The notes under the pieces: model-generated
Databases searched by the model: none
What the model was told of the DNA's origin: nothing
What the model saw: only the letters and a program-made list of their open reading frames with translations
Made by a program: the position numbers and the translations under genes
Virus record (IMG/VR): IMGVR_UViG_3300044491_000342
Coordinates: 1 to 22,317 of that record
DNA from: a virus
Reading direction: 5' to 3' (one strand)
Length of the DNA: 22,317 nt
Shown: piece by piece, positions 12,523 to 19,489 of the stretch
Position numbering within the stretch: position 1 is the stretch's first letter
How the letters are laid out: each line of letters begins with the position of its first letter

Positions 12523-13266
12523 TTATTGGTTCCATGGAATATTAATTTGATAGGGGATAGGATCTACGATATCGGCCTTCATAAAGTTTTGGATTCGTTC
12601 TGCGCATGATGGACAAATGCCACAAGACCTGCCTTCTTCATCAGGGTCATAGCAGGTTAGAGTATGTATTAATAGGTTGGTCTGCTGTAGTTCTATACAA
12701 AGATCTATTTCTTGCTTCTTTGACAATAGACTAAAAGGAGCCATTATTTCTACCTTATGGGTCCTATTCTGGCTGGCAACTTCATTAAGAGAATCCACAA
12801 ACTTCTGGGTAGTATCCCAGTATCCATATTCATCATGTACCTGAAGACCCGTAAAGACATGAGAAGCATTAGAAGCTTCTGCTTGGGCCATGGTCAGGGA
12901 AAGTAGTATTAAATTACGAAATGGCACATATGTCTTTGGTTGTGGATCTCCAAGCACATCATGAATGGTGGGCATCTCAACTTCAGATCCACTAATGTTG
13001 GCTGAGATGGGTTCTGCAATTTCTCCAAGTATTCCCAGGTCAATTATCTTATGACCAATACCCAACTTAGAACACAACTCTGCTGCCTTTTGAAGTTCTA
13101 TCTTTTGTTTCTGGCCATAATCATATGACAGAGCAACTACTCTATCCTTGCCATACTTAGCCACAAGACACATGGTCATGATAGATGAATCAAGACCACC
13201 CGATAATACAGACAGGACATTTTGTTCTGTGTTTGGTAATTTATTATATAAATCTACTAATTTCAT
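12523..13266 (-). CDS. queC: 7-cyano-7-deazaguanine (preQ0) synthase QueC
   Basis: QueC converts 7-carboxy-7-deazaguanine to preQ0 with ATP and ammonia. The 247-residue chain has the PP-loop SGGLDSS (22-28), YVPFRN (113-118) and the zinc site Cys 205, 215, 218, 221 (CGICPSC), all as in the family. I start at ATG 13266, which has AAAGGAAA upstream and overlaps the DUF3310 stop as ATGA; a longer frame to 13317 has no support. The length is a little above typical (about 220-235 aa). With folE, queD and queE elsewhere in the window it completes preQ0 synthesis from GTP. The adjacent amidotransferase may supply its ammonia or redirect its product. Confidence 0.93.
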   Translation of the reverse strand: MKLVDLYNKLPNTEQNVLSVLSGGLDSSIMTMCLVAKYGKDRVVALSYDYGQKQKIELQKAAELCSKLGIGHKIIDLGILGEIAEPISANISGSEVEMPTIHDVLGDPQPKTYVPFRNLILLSLTMAQAEASNASHVFTGLQVHDEYGYWDTTQKFVDSLNEVASQNRTHKVEIMAPFSLLSKKQEIDLCIELQQTNLLIHTLTCYDPDEEGRSCGICPSCAERIQNFMKADIVDPIPYQINIPWNQ

Positions 13267-13508
13267 TTGTTTTCCTTTAGAGCCCGTAGCCGTTTTACTT
13301 CTCGCATTACATACCAACCAGACTTTTCTAGATCCTCAATCTCTTTTTCAATTGCATCATATCCCTCTTCTTTCTTATTACCGGCTCTCAACAAATACTT
13401 TACGGCATTGCCGCGTGCAAAGTTTAGATTAAAATACTCGATAATATCTATGGCCTGATATCCACCAGGAGCCTGATAATGCTGCGGATTAATTTTATCA
13501 TCACTCAT
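13263..13508 (-). CDS. DUF3310 family protein (81 aa)
   Basis: The motif series INPQHY (residues 6-11), AIDIIEYFNL (19-28), GNAVKYLLRAG (33-43) and a Lys/Glu-rich helical end (KKEEGYDAIEKEIEDLEKS) identifies DUF3310, a small phage family of unknown biochemical role sometimes called a nucleotide-kinase-like protein. It sits between dpdA-like and queC genes, overlapping both by four bases (ATGA at each end). Its presence in the deazaguanine cluster may be incidental, since the family occurs widely in phages. Confidence 0.8.
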   Translation of the reverse strand: MSDDKINPQHYQAPGGYQAIDIIEYFNLNFARGNAVKYLLRAGNKKEEGYDAIEKEIEDLEKSGWYVMREVKRLRALKENK

Positions 13509-14290
13509 CGTTTAGCCCATTCCTTAAATTGTCTAGTGTTATACATTATAGCATCAATTTCTATTTGTGTCAAGTCCCTATCTACAAATTCATCAAATTT
13601 AATTTTTGGTTTCCAGGATATGGGATATCTATATCCATCAATAGCTGCAGCCACGGGATTAGATGTATCAACTGAATAGATCCAGTCATGTTTCTTATAG
13701 AAGCAGAACTCCTCGGCCCACCACGTTCCCAATAAGTGGTGCTTGGTAGTTTTCCTGATTACCTGTTCATCCATGAGATAGTCAATGAGTTCTACTCTTT
13801 CCATTGCATGAGACATGGGACTCAGCTTATCACGGAATGCCCAATTAAAACAGAACGGAATACCAATCATGGCTAGGTTTTCACAATTCTCGTCGAACCA
13901 CTCATAACAGTCCTTAAATTCTTCTGGGGTGTCTCCCTGCACAACAGCCATGGCCTTATACTCCAGCTGAGGATACTCCTGCAGGAATACGGCCGATCGA
14001 CTAATTGTTTCTTTCATATTACCCAGAACATCGGGCAACACAAATACATCGGGATTTATCTTTAGTACATACTCTACAATAAGTTCATTGCTAAGAGCAG
14101 CGCCAAGCTCATAACAACTATTATCAAGAATGGTAAAACCTTCATAAGAATCCACAATAGCCCTATAACGAGCATCATCAATATAACGATGTAGAAGAAC
14201 GAAAAGATAGTCGTTAATATCATAATCTCCAGCATGTTCAGCCTCTGCTAGAGAGTGTGGTATCTCGTGAGATATCAGTGGTAAATTCAT
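13505..14290 (-). CDS. tRNA-guanine-transglycosylase-like DNA transglycosylase (DpdA-like)
   Basis: The 261-residue protein has the TGT barrel signposts: FTILDNSCYELG (52-63, Asp 56), VLPDVLG (84-90, Asp 87), AVVQGDTPEEF (115-125) and MIGIP (141-145). It lacks the C-terminal zinc region of bacterial Tgt and is shorter (Tgt is about 370 aa). That is what is expected of the phage DpdA-type enzymes that exchange guanine for a 7-deazaguanine base in DNA. The neighbouring queC, gat and folE support this. The ATG has AAGGA upstream and lies inside the nuclease gene (53-base overlap). Which DpdA subgroup it belongs to, and whether it acts on DNA or tRNA, cannot be settled by reading. Confidence 0.78.
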   Translation of the reverse strand: MNLPLISHEIPHSLAEAEHAGDYDINDYLFVLLHRYIDDARYRAIVDSYEGFTILDNSCYELGAALSNELIVEYVLKINPDVFVLPDVLGNMKETISRSAVFLQEYPQLEYKAMAVVQGDTPEEFKDCYEWFDENCENLAMIGIPFCFNWAFRDKLSPMSHAMERVELIDYLMDEQVIRKTTKHHLLGTWWAEEFCFYKKHDWIYSVDTSNPVAAAIDGYRYPISWKPKIKFDEFVDRDLTQIEIDAIMYNTRQFKEWAKR

Positions 14291-14708
14291 ATAAAAATTC
14301 CTTCAATTCATTTGGATAACCATATAACACATCAAGCTCTGTACTTGGTCTATCCATAGATAATAAAGCTTTTTTAGAAGAAGTCAAGTCCACAAATACA
14401 TAGACAGGCTTAATCTTATTAACATATAACATTTTTTTGAGAGATGTATCAGTAATCTTAGCAAGCTTAGGATCCCTTGCATTTTCCATCATTGGCACCA
14501 AACCACAAGCCTGATACCAAGAATTAATACCCTTCACTTCTATATATAAAGATCCAATATCAAAGTCTGGTGTATAACGACCATGAGGTGTCTCTACAAA
14601 CTTACCTCTCTTAACATTAAATCCTAAATCAAATAAAGCCTGACAGGTACGAGCCTCGGTTTTACCCTGACACTTAATACCATTGACCTCGGTCCATTTT
14701 GCAAACAT
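14238..14708 (-). CDS. PD-(D/E)XK-type endonuclease-like protein
   Basis: The N-terminal half shows a nuclease core: GKTEAR (15-20, Glu 18), a strand-turn region, YTPDFD (45-50) and LYIEVKG (54-60), giving the E...PD...ExK pattern. The C-terminal half is unassigned. The total of 156 residues fits a single-domain phage nuclease. It overlaps the DpdA-like gene by 53 bases and starts at a TAATG with the upstream gene, so the three are translated together. Candidate roles are host-DNA degradation, repair or packaging-related cutting. The proximity to a base-modification enzyme makes sensitivity to modified versus plain DNA worth testing. Confidence 0.7.
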   Translation of the reverse strand: MFAKWTEVNGIKCQGKTEARTCQALFDLGFNVKRGKFVETPHGRYTPDFDIGSLYIEVKGINSWYQACGLVPMMENARDPKLAKITDTSLKKMLYVNKIKPVYVFVDLTSSKKALLSMDRPSTELDVLYGYPNELKEFLYEFTTDISRDTTLSSRG

Positions 14709-15115
14709 TAATCCTCAAGAGCTTTTTTCAACTTATCCATAAAATCTGTATGTGCCTTAGGTACAGTCTTATACTGAAAACCATATTTACGTTTAGAAAG
14801 ATCTTTATAGACCAATTTTAAATCATCCTTAGACATCTTAGAAAGATCATTTTCATTATCTGCCGTTGCAGAATACTTTCCCTTTGCAGCTTCTAATTTA
14901 CTGACTGCCTCTTCAAACTTCTTACGCTTATCATCTTTATAGGCAACTCCTGTCATCTTCAGCCAATTATGAACTCTTCCATAATTATGAATATTTTTAT
15001 TACGATCAAGAAATTTTAAGACATACTTGATCTTTGCATCGACATCTTTAATCTTGCGAACCTGAGTCCGCGTCAGCTGCCAATGAATGTTAAACTTATT
15101 AGCCTTATTAGACAC
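14708..15115 (-). CDS. Hypothetical basic protein (135 aa), GTG start
   Basis: A Lys-rich helical protein of unknown family (about 135 residues). The best start is GTG 15115 (MSNKANKFNIHWQLTR), because GGGGGAAGG lies six bases upstream; an ATG at 15151 lies inside the upstream gene without a ribosome site. High Lys content suggests nucleic-acid contact, but no known fold is visible. Its stop overlaps the nuclease start (TAATG). Confidence 0.65.
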   Translation of the reverse strand: MSNKANKFNIHWQLTRTQVRKIKDVDAKIKYVLKFLDRNKNIHNYGRVHNWLKMTGVAYKDDKRKKFEEAVSKLEAAKGKYSATADNENDLSKMSKDDLKLVYKDLSKRKYGFQYKTVPKAHTDFMDKLKKALED

Positions 15116-15320
15116 GTAGACCTTCCCCCGAGAACATATAATTAGTAGCATACTTATCTACTTGATTATTTGATTTTAACATATTTACCCTAGTCATGGC
15201 AAGCTTTTTTGTTTCTTTTTTTGCATGAGACGTTTCAATTAAAAGGTTCATAGCTTCTTTTTTCTTTTCCAAAGTAGGAGCTACGAATACTGCATTGACA
15301 TATACTTCAAGATTCTTCAT
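15108..15320 (-). CDS. Small hypothetical phage protein (70 aa)
   Basis: A 70-residue helical protein (MKNLEVYVNAVFVAPTLEKK...), resembling short helical proteins in marine T4-like phages by general look only. It overlaps both neighbours (14 bases upstream, 8 downstream), consistent with co-translation. There is no signal peptide or membrane segment. Function unknown. Confidence 0.65.
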   Translation of the reverse strand: MKNLEVYVNAVFVAPTLEKKKEAMNLLIETSHAKKETKKLAMTRVNMLKSNNQVDKYATNYMFSGEGLRV

Positions 15321-15768
15321 TTAGATTATTCTCCACTAACCATTTTAAATTTGCTTCCCAATCTTCTTTACGATGACCGTATTGATCAGGTGCTACTTTC
15401 ATGAGACGTTTCTTTTGTGCATAATTATGAGAACCAGGTTTTGATTTCATTTTCCAGAATGATGCTCTTTCGGGTCTAGGTTTATTGGCATCAGGATCAA
15501 CCTTCTTACCATACATCTTAGCAATCTTTTCTGGAGAATGGAAATCACCCACTACAGACCAAGGTTCATGCTTAGGATTCTTCTTTTTGGATATATCATG
15601 ATTCATGACAGTCTTGGTCGAACCATCAGATGATTTCAGACCAATTGAATAGCGATTAATACCCTTACGAGAAGTCCCAGTTACGGTCCATGACCTACCA
15701 TCTGGATCCTTTAGCTTAATATCTTTGAGGACCTGACCACCTTTATTTTTCAGTAACACGTACACCAT
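15307..15768 (-). CDS. Hypothetical basic protein (153 aa)
   Basis: The N-terminal 75 residues look beta-rich (VLKDIKLKDPDGRSWTVTGT...). The rest is basic with scattered aromatic residues (RASFWKMKSKPGSHNYAQKK) and a Trp-rich end. No family recognised. AGAGGAAC lies upstream of the ATG. A perfect 14-base palindrome lies 20 bases before the start (15788-15801). Part of the folE-downstream unit leading to dpdA-like and queC. Confidence 0.65.
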   Translation of the reverse strand: MVYVLLKNKGGQVLKDIKLKDPDGRSWTVTGTSRKGINRYSIGLKSSDGSTKTVMNHDISKKKNPKHEPWSVVGDFHSPEKIAKMYGKKVDPDANKPRPERASFWKMKSKPGSHNYAQKKRLMKVAPDQYGHRKEDWEANLKWLVENNLNEES

Positions 15769-15787
15769 TATATATGTTCCTCTACTT

Positions 15788-15801
15788 TATACGCGCGTAT
15801 A
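15788..15801. promoter_or_regulatory. Perfect palindrome TATACGCGCGTATA
   Basis: A 14-base perfect palindrome lies in the 39-base gap between the 64-aa basic gene and the 153-aa gene. CG-rich centres are rare in this AT-rich DNA. On the minus strand its right arm merges into TATAAA, so it could overlap a weak promoter or be an operator. No -35 of quality is seen. Confidence 0.3.
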
Positions 15802-15807
15802 CGAGCT

Positions 15808-16002
15808 CTAACGCGCAGCTCTACGCCCTGCAGCCGCCTTAGCATTAAACTTAGCTGCGCCCATTCTCTTACGGCCAGCAGCAGCCGCAATGGCTCCAGC
15901 CTTCTTATAGGACACGCCTGCTGACTTGGCAATCTTCTTTACAAAGACTGACTTGCCTTGAGCATCCTTGGGGCCCTCATTAAATTGCTTAAAGGTCTTC
16001 AT
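15808..16002 (-). CDS. Ala/Lys/Arg-rich basic protein (64 aa)
   Basis: The chain begins MKTFKQFNEGPKDAQGK and ends in an Ala/Arg/Lys-rich helix (KAGAIAAAAGRKRMGAAKFN...), very basic and of low complexity, like a small DNA-binding or histone-like peptide. 'MKTFKQF' starts are common in T4-like phage proteins. AGGAGAGATC precedes the ATG, which follows the previous stop at once (TAAATG). Its codons are unusually GC-rich near the 3' end. Function unknown. Confidence 0.7.
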   Translation of the reverse strand: MKTFKQFNEGPKDAQGKSVFVKKIAKSAGVSYKKAGAIAAAAGRKRMGAAKFNAKAAAGRRAAR

Positions 16003-16338
16003 TTAGATCTCTCCTGTTTTATATCTTGGATCTTCATAATCGATTTCTTCTCCAAGCATCTGGCGCCAAACAATGCGAACATCCTTACGAAGCAGATCGG
16101 TTTCAGCCTGGCCCTTTGTATGACCTACACGATGAACAGATCCTGTCAATACATTAACAAGACGGCGAATAGCCAATGGATTATCCTTATATTTATCGAA
16201 ATAATTTCTTAAGGTATCTACATTCATAATATGATTATTCTTCCAATTACCCTTAAGAGACAAGCGCACAGCCTGCCATTCTGGATCATCAACAACTGCC
16301 TTGATATTCATACCCTTCACGATCTTTGGATCAAGCAT
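16003..16338 (-). CDS. Hypothetical phage protein (111 aa)
   Basis: First gene behind the promoter at 16372-16399. I use ATG 16338 (MLDPKIVKGMNIKAVV), preceded by GGAAGGAGG; the in-frame ATG at 16365 overlaps the predicted transcription start. The protein is mixed alpha/beta and basic (RRLVNVLTGSVHRVGHTKG), with no family recognised. It opens the long unit that runs through the nuclease, DpdA-like enzyme, queC and gat to the oxygenase at 10361. Confidence 0.7.
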   Translation of the reverse strand: MLDPKIVKGMNIKAVVDDPEWQAVRLSLKGNWKNNHIMNVDTLRNYFDKYKDNPLAIRRLVNVLTGSVHRVGHTKGQAETDLLRKDVRIVWRQMLGEEIDYEDPRYKTGEI

Positions 16339-16371
16339 AAAAAAATCCTCCTTCCGAATCCTCATATTATT

Positions 16372-16399
16372 AATATAGGTCCAGAAAGAGGATAGTCAA
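16372..16399 (-). promoter_or_regulatory. Sigma70-like promoter, copy 4
   Basis: Minus strand: -35 TTGACT, 16-base spacer, -10 TATATT, followed by AATAATATGAGG. It shares ACCTATATTAATA with copies 2 and 3. It lies in the 75-base gap after folE and would express the whole run from 16338 down to about 10361, including the DNA-modification genes. Confidence 0.72.
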
Positions 16400-16413
16400 G
16401 GGCCCAACCCTAA

Positions 16414-17094
16414 TTATTTTGAATTTAATTCCTGCATGCGGACATTATCAAAGAACTCAGACTTAGCATGAGGTGTATTAAACAATCCCTTGAGGACCGT
16501 AGTCTGTGTTAAAGAGCTTGTAGCCATAATACCACGATTCTCACAACAACCATGCTTGGCCTGTATATAGACAGCTACATTTTCTGATTCAGTTGCCAAC
16601 ATAATCTCGCGCGCAATATCATTACACAATTCCTCCTGCAGGGTACCTCGACGGGCACACCACTGAGCAATACGTGTATACTTGGATAGACCAATAACCG
16701 TGTCGGTAGGAATAATACCAATATAGGCAACACCCGTAACTGGTTGGTGATGATGGCTACACATAGACCGTAGTTCTGAACGAACCGTAAGCATACCATG
16801 ATATGCATCCTTACCGGTATTAGGAAAGGCCGTAGCTGATGGAGGTGGATCATAACGTCCTGCCATAATTTCATTAAAGTACATCTTGGCCATTCGTCTT
16901 GCTGTACCTTGTGAATTAGGGTCGTTATGTCTGTCAATTAAAAGTGCGTCTAATACACCTTCAAACGCTGTAGTAGCATTATCAATTAGTGCTTCTTTAT
17001 CGCCTTCAAGCAACACTTTGCTTATGTTGTCGCCTGCCCAATGGCGAATGCCTTCTTGATCAAGCCGGGCTTTTATTTCTTTACTATTAGTCAT
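16414..17094 (-). CDS. folE: GTP cyclohydrolase I
   Basis: FolE opens the GTP imidazole ring to give dihydroneopterin triphosphate, the first step toward 7-deazaguanines. The 226 residues contain MCSHHHQPVTG (111-121), GLSKYTRIAQW (135-145), LQEELCNDIA (152-161) and QAKHGCCENRG (178-188). Zinc-type ligands are Cys 112, His 115 and Cys 183, and the length is normal for the family. The start is coupled to the upstream gene by TAATG. Phage folE genes usually accompany queD/E/C, as here, though host folate supply is an alternative benefit. Transcribed from the promoter near 18098. Confidence 0.93.
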   Translation of the reverse strand: MTNSKEIKARLDQEGIRHWAGDNISKVLLEGDKEALIDNATTAFEGVLDALLIDRHNDPNSQGTARRMAKMYFNEIMAGRYDPPPSATAFPNTGKDAYHGMLTVRSELRSMCSHHHQPVTGVAYIGIIPTDTVIGLSKYTRIAQWCARRGTLQEELCNDIAREIMLATESENVAVYIQAKHGCCENRGIMATSSLTQTTVLKGLFNTPHAKSEFFDNVRMQELNSK

Positions 17095-17510
17095 TAATGA
17101 TATTTCCCTGTTAATTGCTCTCTAATCCAACTCCATTCATTATAATCCCATTTACGCATTTCTGTAATACCCGAAATTTGTCTTGGCTCATACCAATTAT
17201 GAAAATATCTATCGTTGGACCTGGAACGAATATGTTCCATAATCTCATCCTCTATACGCAATGCTTCTCCGCGTGTATACCTCCGGCGAGTCGAGGCCGA
17301 TATATTACTTGTATGTTGGCAGAATACAGATGTTATGGGATGTGGTTCATCCTCACCCCTATAGAGCAACCGAGCCATGGCATCTGCGTATGATGTAATA
17401 CCATTTTTATAGACAGTCATTGGTAGATTGTCTTCAATATGAAATCTTCTTTTTAGTTTTGCAAGGTAGACCTTATAGAGTCTTCCATCATCCTCATTGT
17501 AGTCTTTCAT
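17094..17510 (-). CDS. Hypothetical phage protein (138 aa)
   Basis: A basic, Arg/Tyr-rich 138-residue protein (STRRRYTRGEALRIEDEIMEHIRSRSNDRYFHNW) with no family that I recognise. GGAGTAGTT precedes the ATG, which overlaps the upstream gene by 17 bases. Its stop overlaps the folE start (TAATG). Its fixed place between a possible DNA-binding protein and folE may be only operon packing. Function unknown. Confidence 0.7.
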   Translation of the reverse strand: MKDYNEDDGRLYKVYLAKLKRRFHIEDNLPMTVYKNGITSYADAMARLLYRGEDEPHPITSVFCQHTSNISASTRRRYTRGEALRIEDEIMEHIRSRSNDRYFHNWYEPRQISGITEMRKWDYNEWSWIREQLTGKYH

Positions 17511-18057
17511 AACTACTCCATTTCTTAGCTTTGGACGAGCAGCGTCTACGGATCTCGTCCCATGTTAAATTTGTAGCTCTAGACGCTTCTTCTATATTAT
17601 CATAGGATTGATTGTCAATCACGTATTTTTTATAAAAATAAACTGGAGCAGTACCTTTATCAGATACCAGTTCTATGCCAGCTAGGCGGTACTGCTCCTG
17701 CCATTTCTTATGTTTGGTGTCCGCCCCATTCTGAAATGGAGACAGACGAATATTTTCTTCGGAGGTTACCAAATGCACTTTCGTACATTCTTCTAAAAGG
17801 TTAACTAGATCTTTAAATGATGGATTTTCTTTTACGATACGGGCTCCTACCATCTGCCGTGAATGGTAATGCTCCTCACAATACGAGGATGATCTAAATC
17901 CATAATCATCAATAAGAGTCTTTGAAACAAGACCAGACTTCGTCGTAGATACATCATAAATGGTAGTACCAATAGCTCTAGCTAAATGTTGATCGGGTAC
18001 GATACCCTTCTTAACCATAAGAGCTGAAATCAAATGAGCGCCAGTAACCTTATCCAT
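17494..18057 (-). CDS. Possible stand-alone DNA-binding protein (NUMOD/IENR-like C-terminus)
   Basis: ATG 18057 has GGAGGAAAAG just upstream and gives 187 residues. The C-terminal part, with VIDNQSYDNIEEASRATNLT and IRRRCSSKAKKW (about residues 145-182), follows the NUMOD1/IENR-type pattern 'Y.sl.eAa..t.ls...IrrRc.s....W'. This is a small helix-turn-helix module normally attached to homing endonucleases. No nuclease motif (HNH, GIY-YIG) is seen in the rest, so it may be a bare DNA-binding protein or a decayed homing element. The N-terminal part has Cys/His residues (SYCEEHYHSRQ) of unknown role. Confidence 0.6.
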   Translation of the reverse strand: MDKVTGAHLISALMVKKGIVPDQHLARAIGTTIYDVSTTKSGLVSKTLIDDYGFRSSSYCEEHYHSRQMVGARIVKENPSFKDLVNLLEECTKVHLVTSEENIRLSPFQNGADTKHKKWQEQYRLAGIELVSDKGTAPVYFYKKYVIDNQSYDNIEEASRATNLTWDEIRRRCSSKAKKWSSYERLQ

Positions 18058-18083
18058 GAACTTTTCCTCCATCCTATAATATT

Positions 18084-18112
18084 AATATAGGGCTACTCAT
18101 AGCGGAAGTCAC
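18084..18112 (-). promoter_or_regulatory. Sigma70-like promoter, copy 5
   Basis: Minus strand: -35 GTGACT, 17-base spacer, -10 TATATT. The -10 lies within CCTATA-TTAATAT-TATAGG, another dyad over the start region. The -35 lies inside the last codons of mazG. It would drive 18057-16414, including folE. Confidence 0.68.
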
Positions 18113-18407
18113 GGGTCTTCTCAAATATTTTTGACCATTGTTTTAATTTTTCTTTCTTTTGATGCATCCTGACATTGGTGACAGATCGATTGGCCAGCTT
18201 ATACTCATGGCACATCTCTATTAGACACATCACATCACCCAGCTCTTCCCCGAACTGCTTAGAGGGATAACTATTCCTGCGTTTCATCTTCATGATCTCT
18301 TGGATCAATTCAGCCGACTCTTCTGCAAGTATAGTTAGGATCTCTTCCTCTAGGGTTTCAAAGTCTCTGATTTTAGGTTCCAATTGCGTTTCCAAATAAG
18401 TAGACAT
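18093..18407 (-). CDS. MazG-like nucleoside triphosphate pyrophosphohydrolase
   Basis: The 104-residue chain has the MazG metal-binding helices: AEESAELIQEIMK (28-40, Glu 29/30 and Glu 33) and EELGDVMCLIEM (54-65, Glu 54/55, Asp 58). It is a single-domain form, as in many phages, where it may hydrolyse (d)NTPs or affect ppGpp levels. I start at ATG 18407 (MSTYLETQLEP); a TTG at 18440 would lengthen it without support. It overlaps the end of queE by 35 bases and lacks a clear ribosome site, suggesting coupling. Confidence 0.8.
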   Translation of the reverse strand: MSTYLETQLEPKIRDFETLEEEILTILAEESAELIQEIMKMKRRNSYPSKQFGEELGDVMCLIEMCHEYKLANRSVTNVRMHQKKEKLKQWSKIFEKTRDFRYE

Positions 18408-19314
18408 GCATACGACCAGATACGTTATAACCTCGTTCAAATGCCATACGAGCTACATCACCAGCAGTAGCATGCTGCTCCTCTTCTCTTGCGCCTGTAG
18501 GCATAATCCACACAGGATAATCTACACCTGCTTCTCTAAATAAATTAACTACTTCATCAAGCTCTTGCCATTCTTCTTCTGTCTGACCTACAACAAACTT
18601 TAGTTGGCCATTCTTAGAAACATCATAATATTCTTTTACGATTTCAGGTTTAATAGCCTTCTCTCTTTTCTCTCCTGCTACAGTCCATAGCTTAGGTGAT
18701 ACAGAAAAGAATGCTTCTGGTTTAAACAGAGGAGAGTCTACTGTATCTTTAAACTCATTAGATAACTTCTGAGTACCATTAGTCTCCCAAGTAATAGATG
18801 ATGGTAGATTATCCGAACTATAGAAATGAGTATCTCTCATAGGCCCACCAGGCATATCTCTTAATACATTATAGATGTCAATAAAAGCATTCTGAGCATG
18901 CTTCATTAATGGCTCGCCACCAGTAATACATAGATGATTATGTTGTAGAGATAGCGGATGTCGAAACCAACCTTCTGGATTATGTTCATTCTTCATACAA
19001 TCTGTAAGCTTCTGTGCTAACTCTGTACCTGTGGCCTGACCCATAAGATGCTTAAACTTCTTAGACCAAGTATAGGATGAATCACACCCTTTGGACCATA
19101 CAGGTAGATCTTCTACTCTATTTACAGAGTGGGCATCAAAGTCTTGATATGGAAGCTCCCAGGTTTCAGGTTTGGTAGGATGATTCTGTCCAAATCCATC
19201 ACACTGTAGGTTACACAGAAAGAATCTAATCCAAGCAGTAGGTACACCAGTGTATTGTCCCTCACCCTGAATAGAATGGAATATTTCAGAGTACGTATAT
19301 TTCTTCTCAGTCAT
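18373..19314 (-). CDS. queE: 7-carboxy-7-deazaguanine synthase QueE (radical SAM)
   Basis: QueE turns 6-carboxytetrahydropterin into 7-carboxy-7-deazaguanine by radical SAM chemistry. The 313 residues contain IFHSIQGEGQYTGVPTAWIR (11-30), CNLQC (Cys 34, 38), GCDSSY (Cys 77) and TGGEP (131-135, the SAM-binding GGE). The third cluster cysteine is moved about 38 residues downstream by an insert, and the protein is longer than typical QueE (about 210-250 aa). I recall long forms with CNLxCDGFG and KGCDSSY in marine phages. It lies in a chain with queD (two genes upstream) and mazG. Confidence 0.88.
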   Translation of the reverse strand: MTEKKYTYSEIFHSIQGEGQYTGVPTAWIRFFLCNLQCDGFGQNHPTKPETWELPYQDFDAHSVNRVEDLPVWSKGCDSSYTWSKKFKHLMGQATGTELAQKLTDCMKNEHNPEGWFRHPLSLQHNHLCITGGEPLMKHAQNAFIDIYNVLRDMPGGPMRDTHFYSSDNLPSSITWETNGTQKLSNEFKDTVDSPLFKPEAFFSVSPKLWTVAGEKREKAIKPEIVKEYYDVSKNGQLKFVVGQTEEEWQELDEVVNLFREAGVDYPVWIMPTGAREEEQHATAGDVARMAFERGYNVSGRMHVYLFGNAIGT

Positions 19315-19489
19315 TACTTATTTCCTCGTCGGCATAGTCATATTTTAGTTTAGGTTGCTCATCTCTACATTGCTCTGAGCAATACCATATTTTACCAAAG
19401 CTAGAAACACCACAAAATGTATCGGAAGCCTTAAAGTCTCCACTTTTTAATTTCGTAAAGGACAATTTATGCCCTTTGCATCTAGGCAT
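19307..19489 (-). CDS. Cys-rich mini-protein (60 aa), possible zinc binder
   Basis: ATG 19489 overlaps the queD stop and gives 60 residues with four Cys: PRC (4), TFCG (26), YCSEQC (37 and 41). The spacing resembles a small zinc ribbon or treble-clef finger. The C-terminus is acidic. A GTG at 19522 in the queD coding region is less likely to be used. It lies between queD and queE and overlaps the queE start by 8 bases, so it might assist that pathway, but this is only position-based. Confidence 0.6.
   Translation of the reverse strand: MPRCKGHKLSFTKLKSGDFKASDTFCGVSSFGKIWYCSEQCRDEQPKLKYDYADEEISND

Noticed and set aside
16575-16937. Minus-strand frame of 120 codons
   Set aside because: Out-of-frame shadow inside folE, whose motifs are intact in the other frame.
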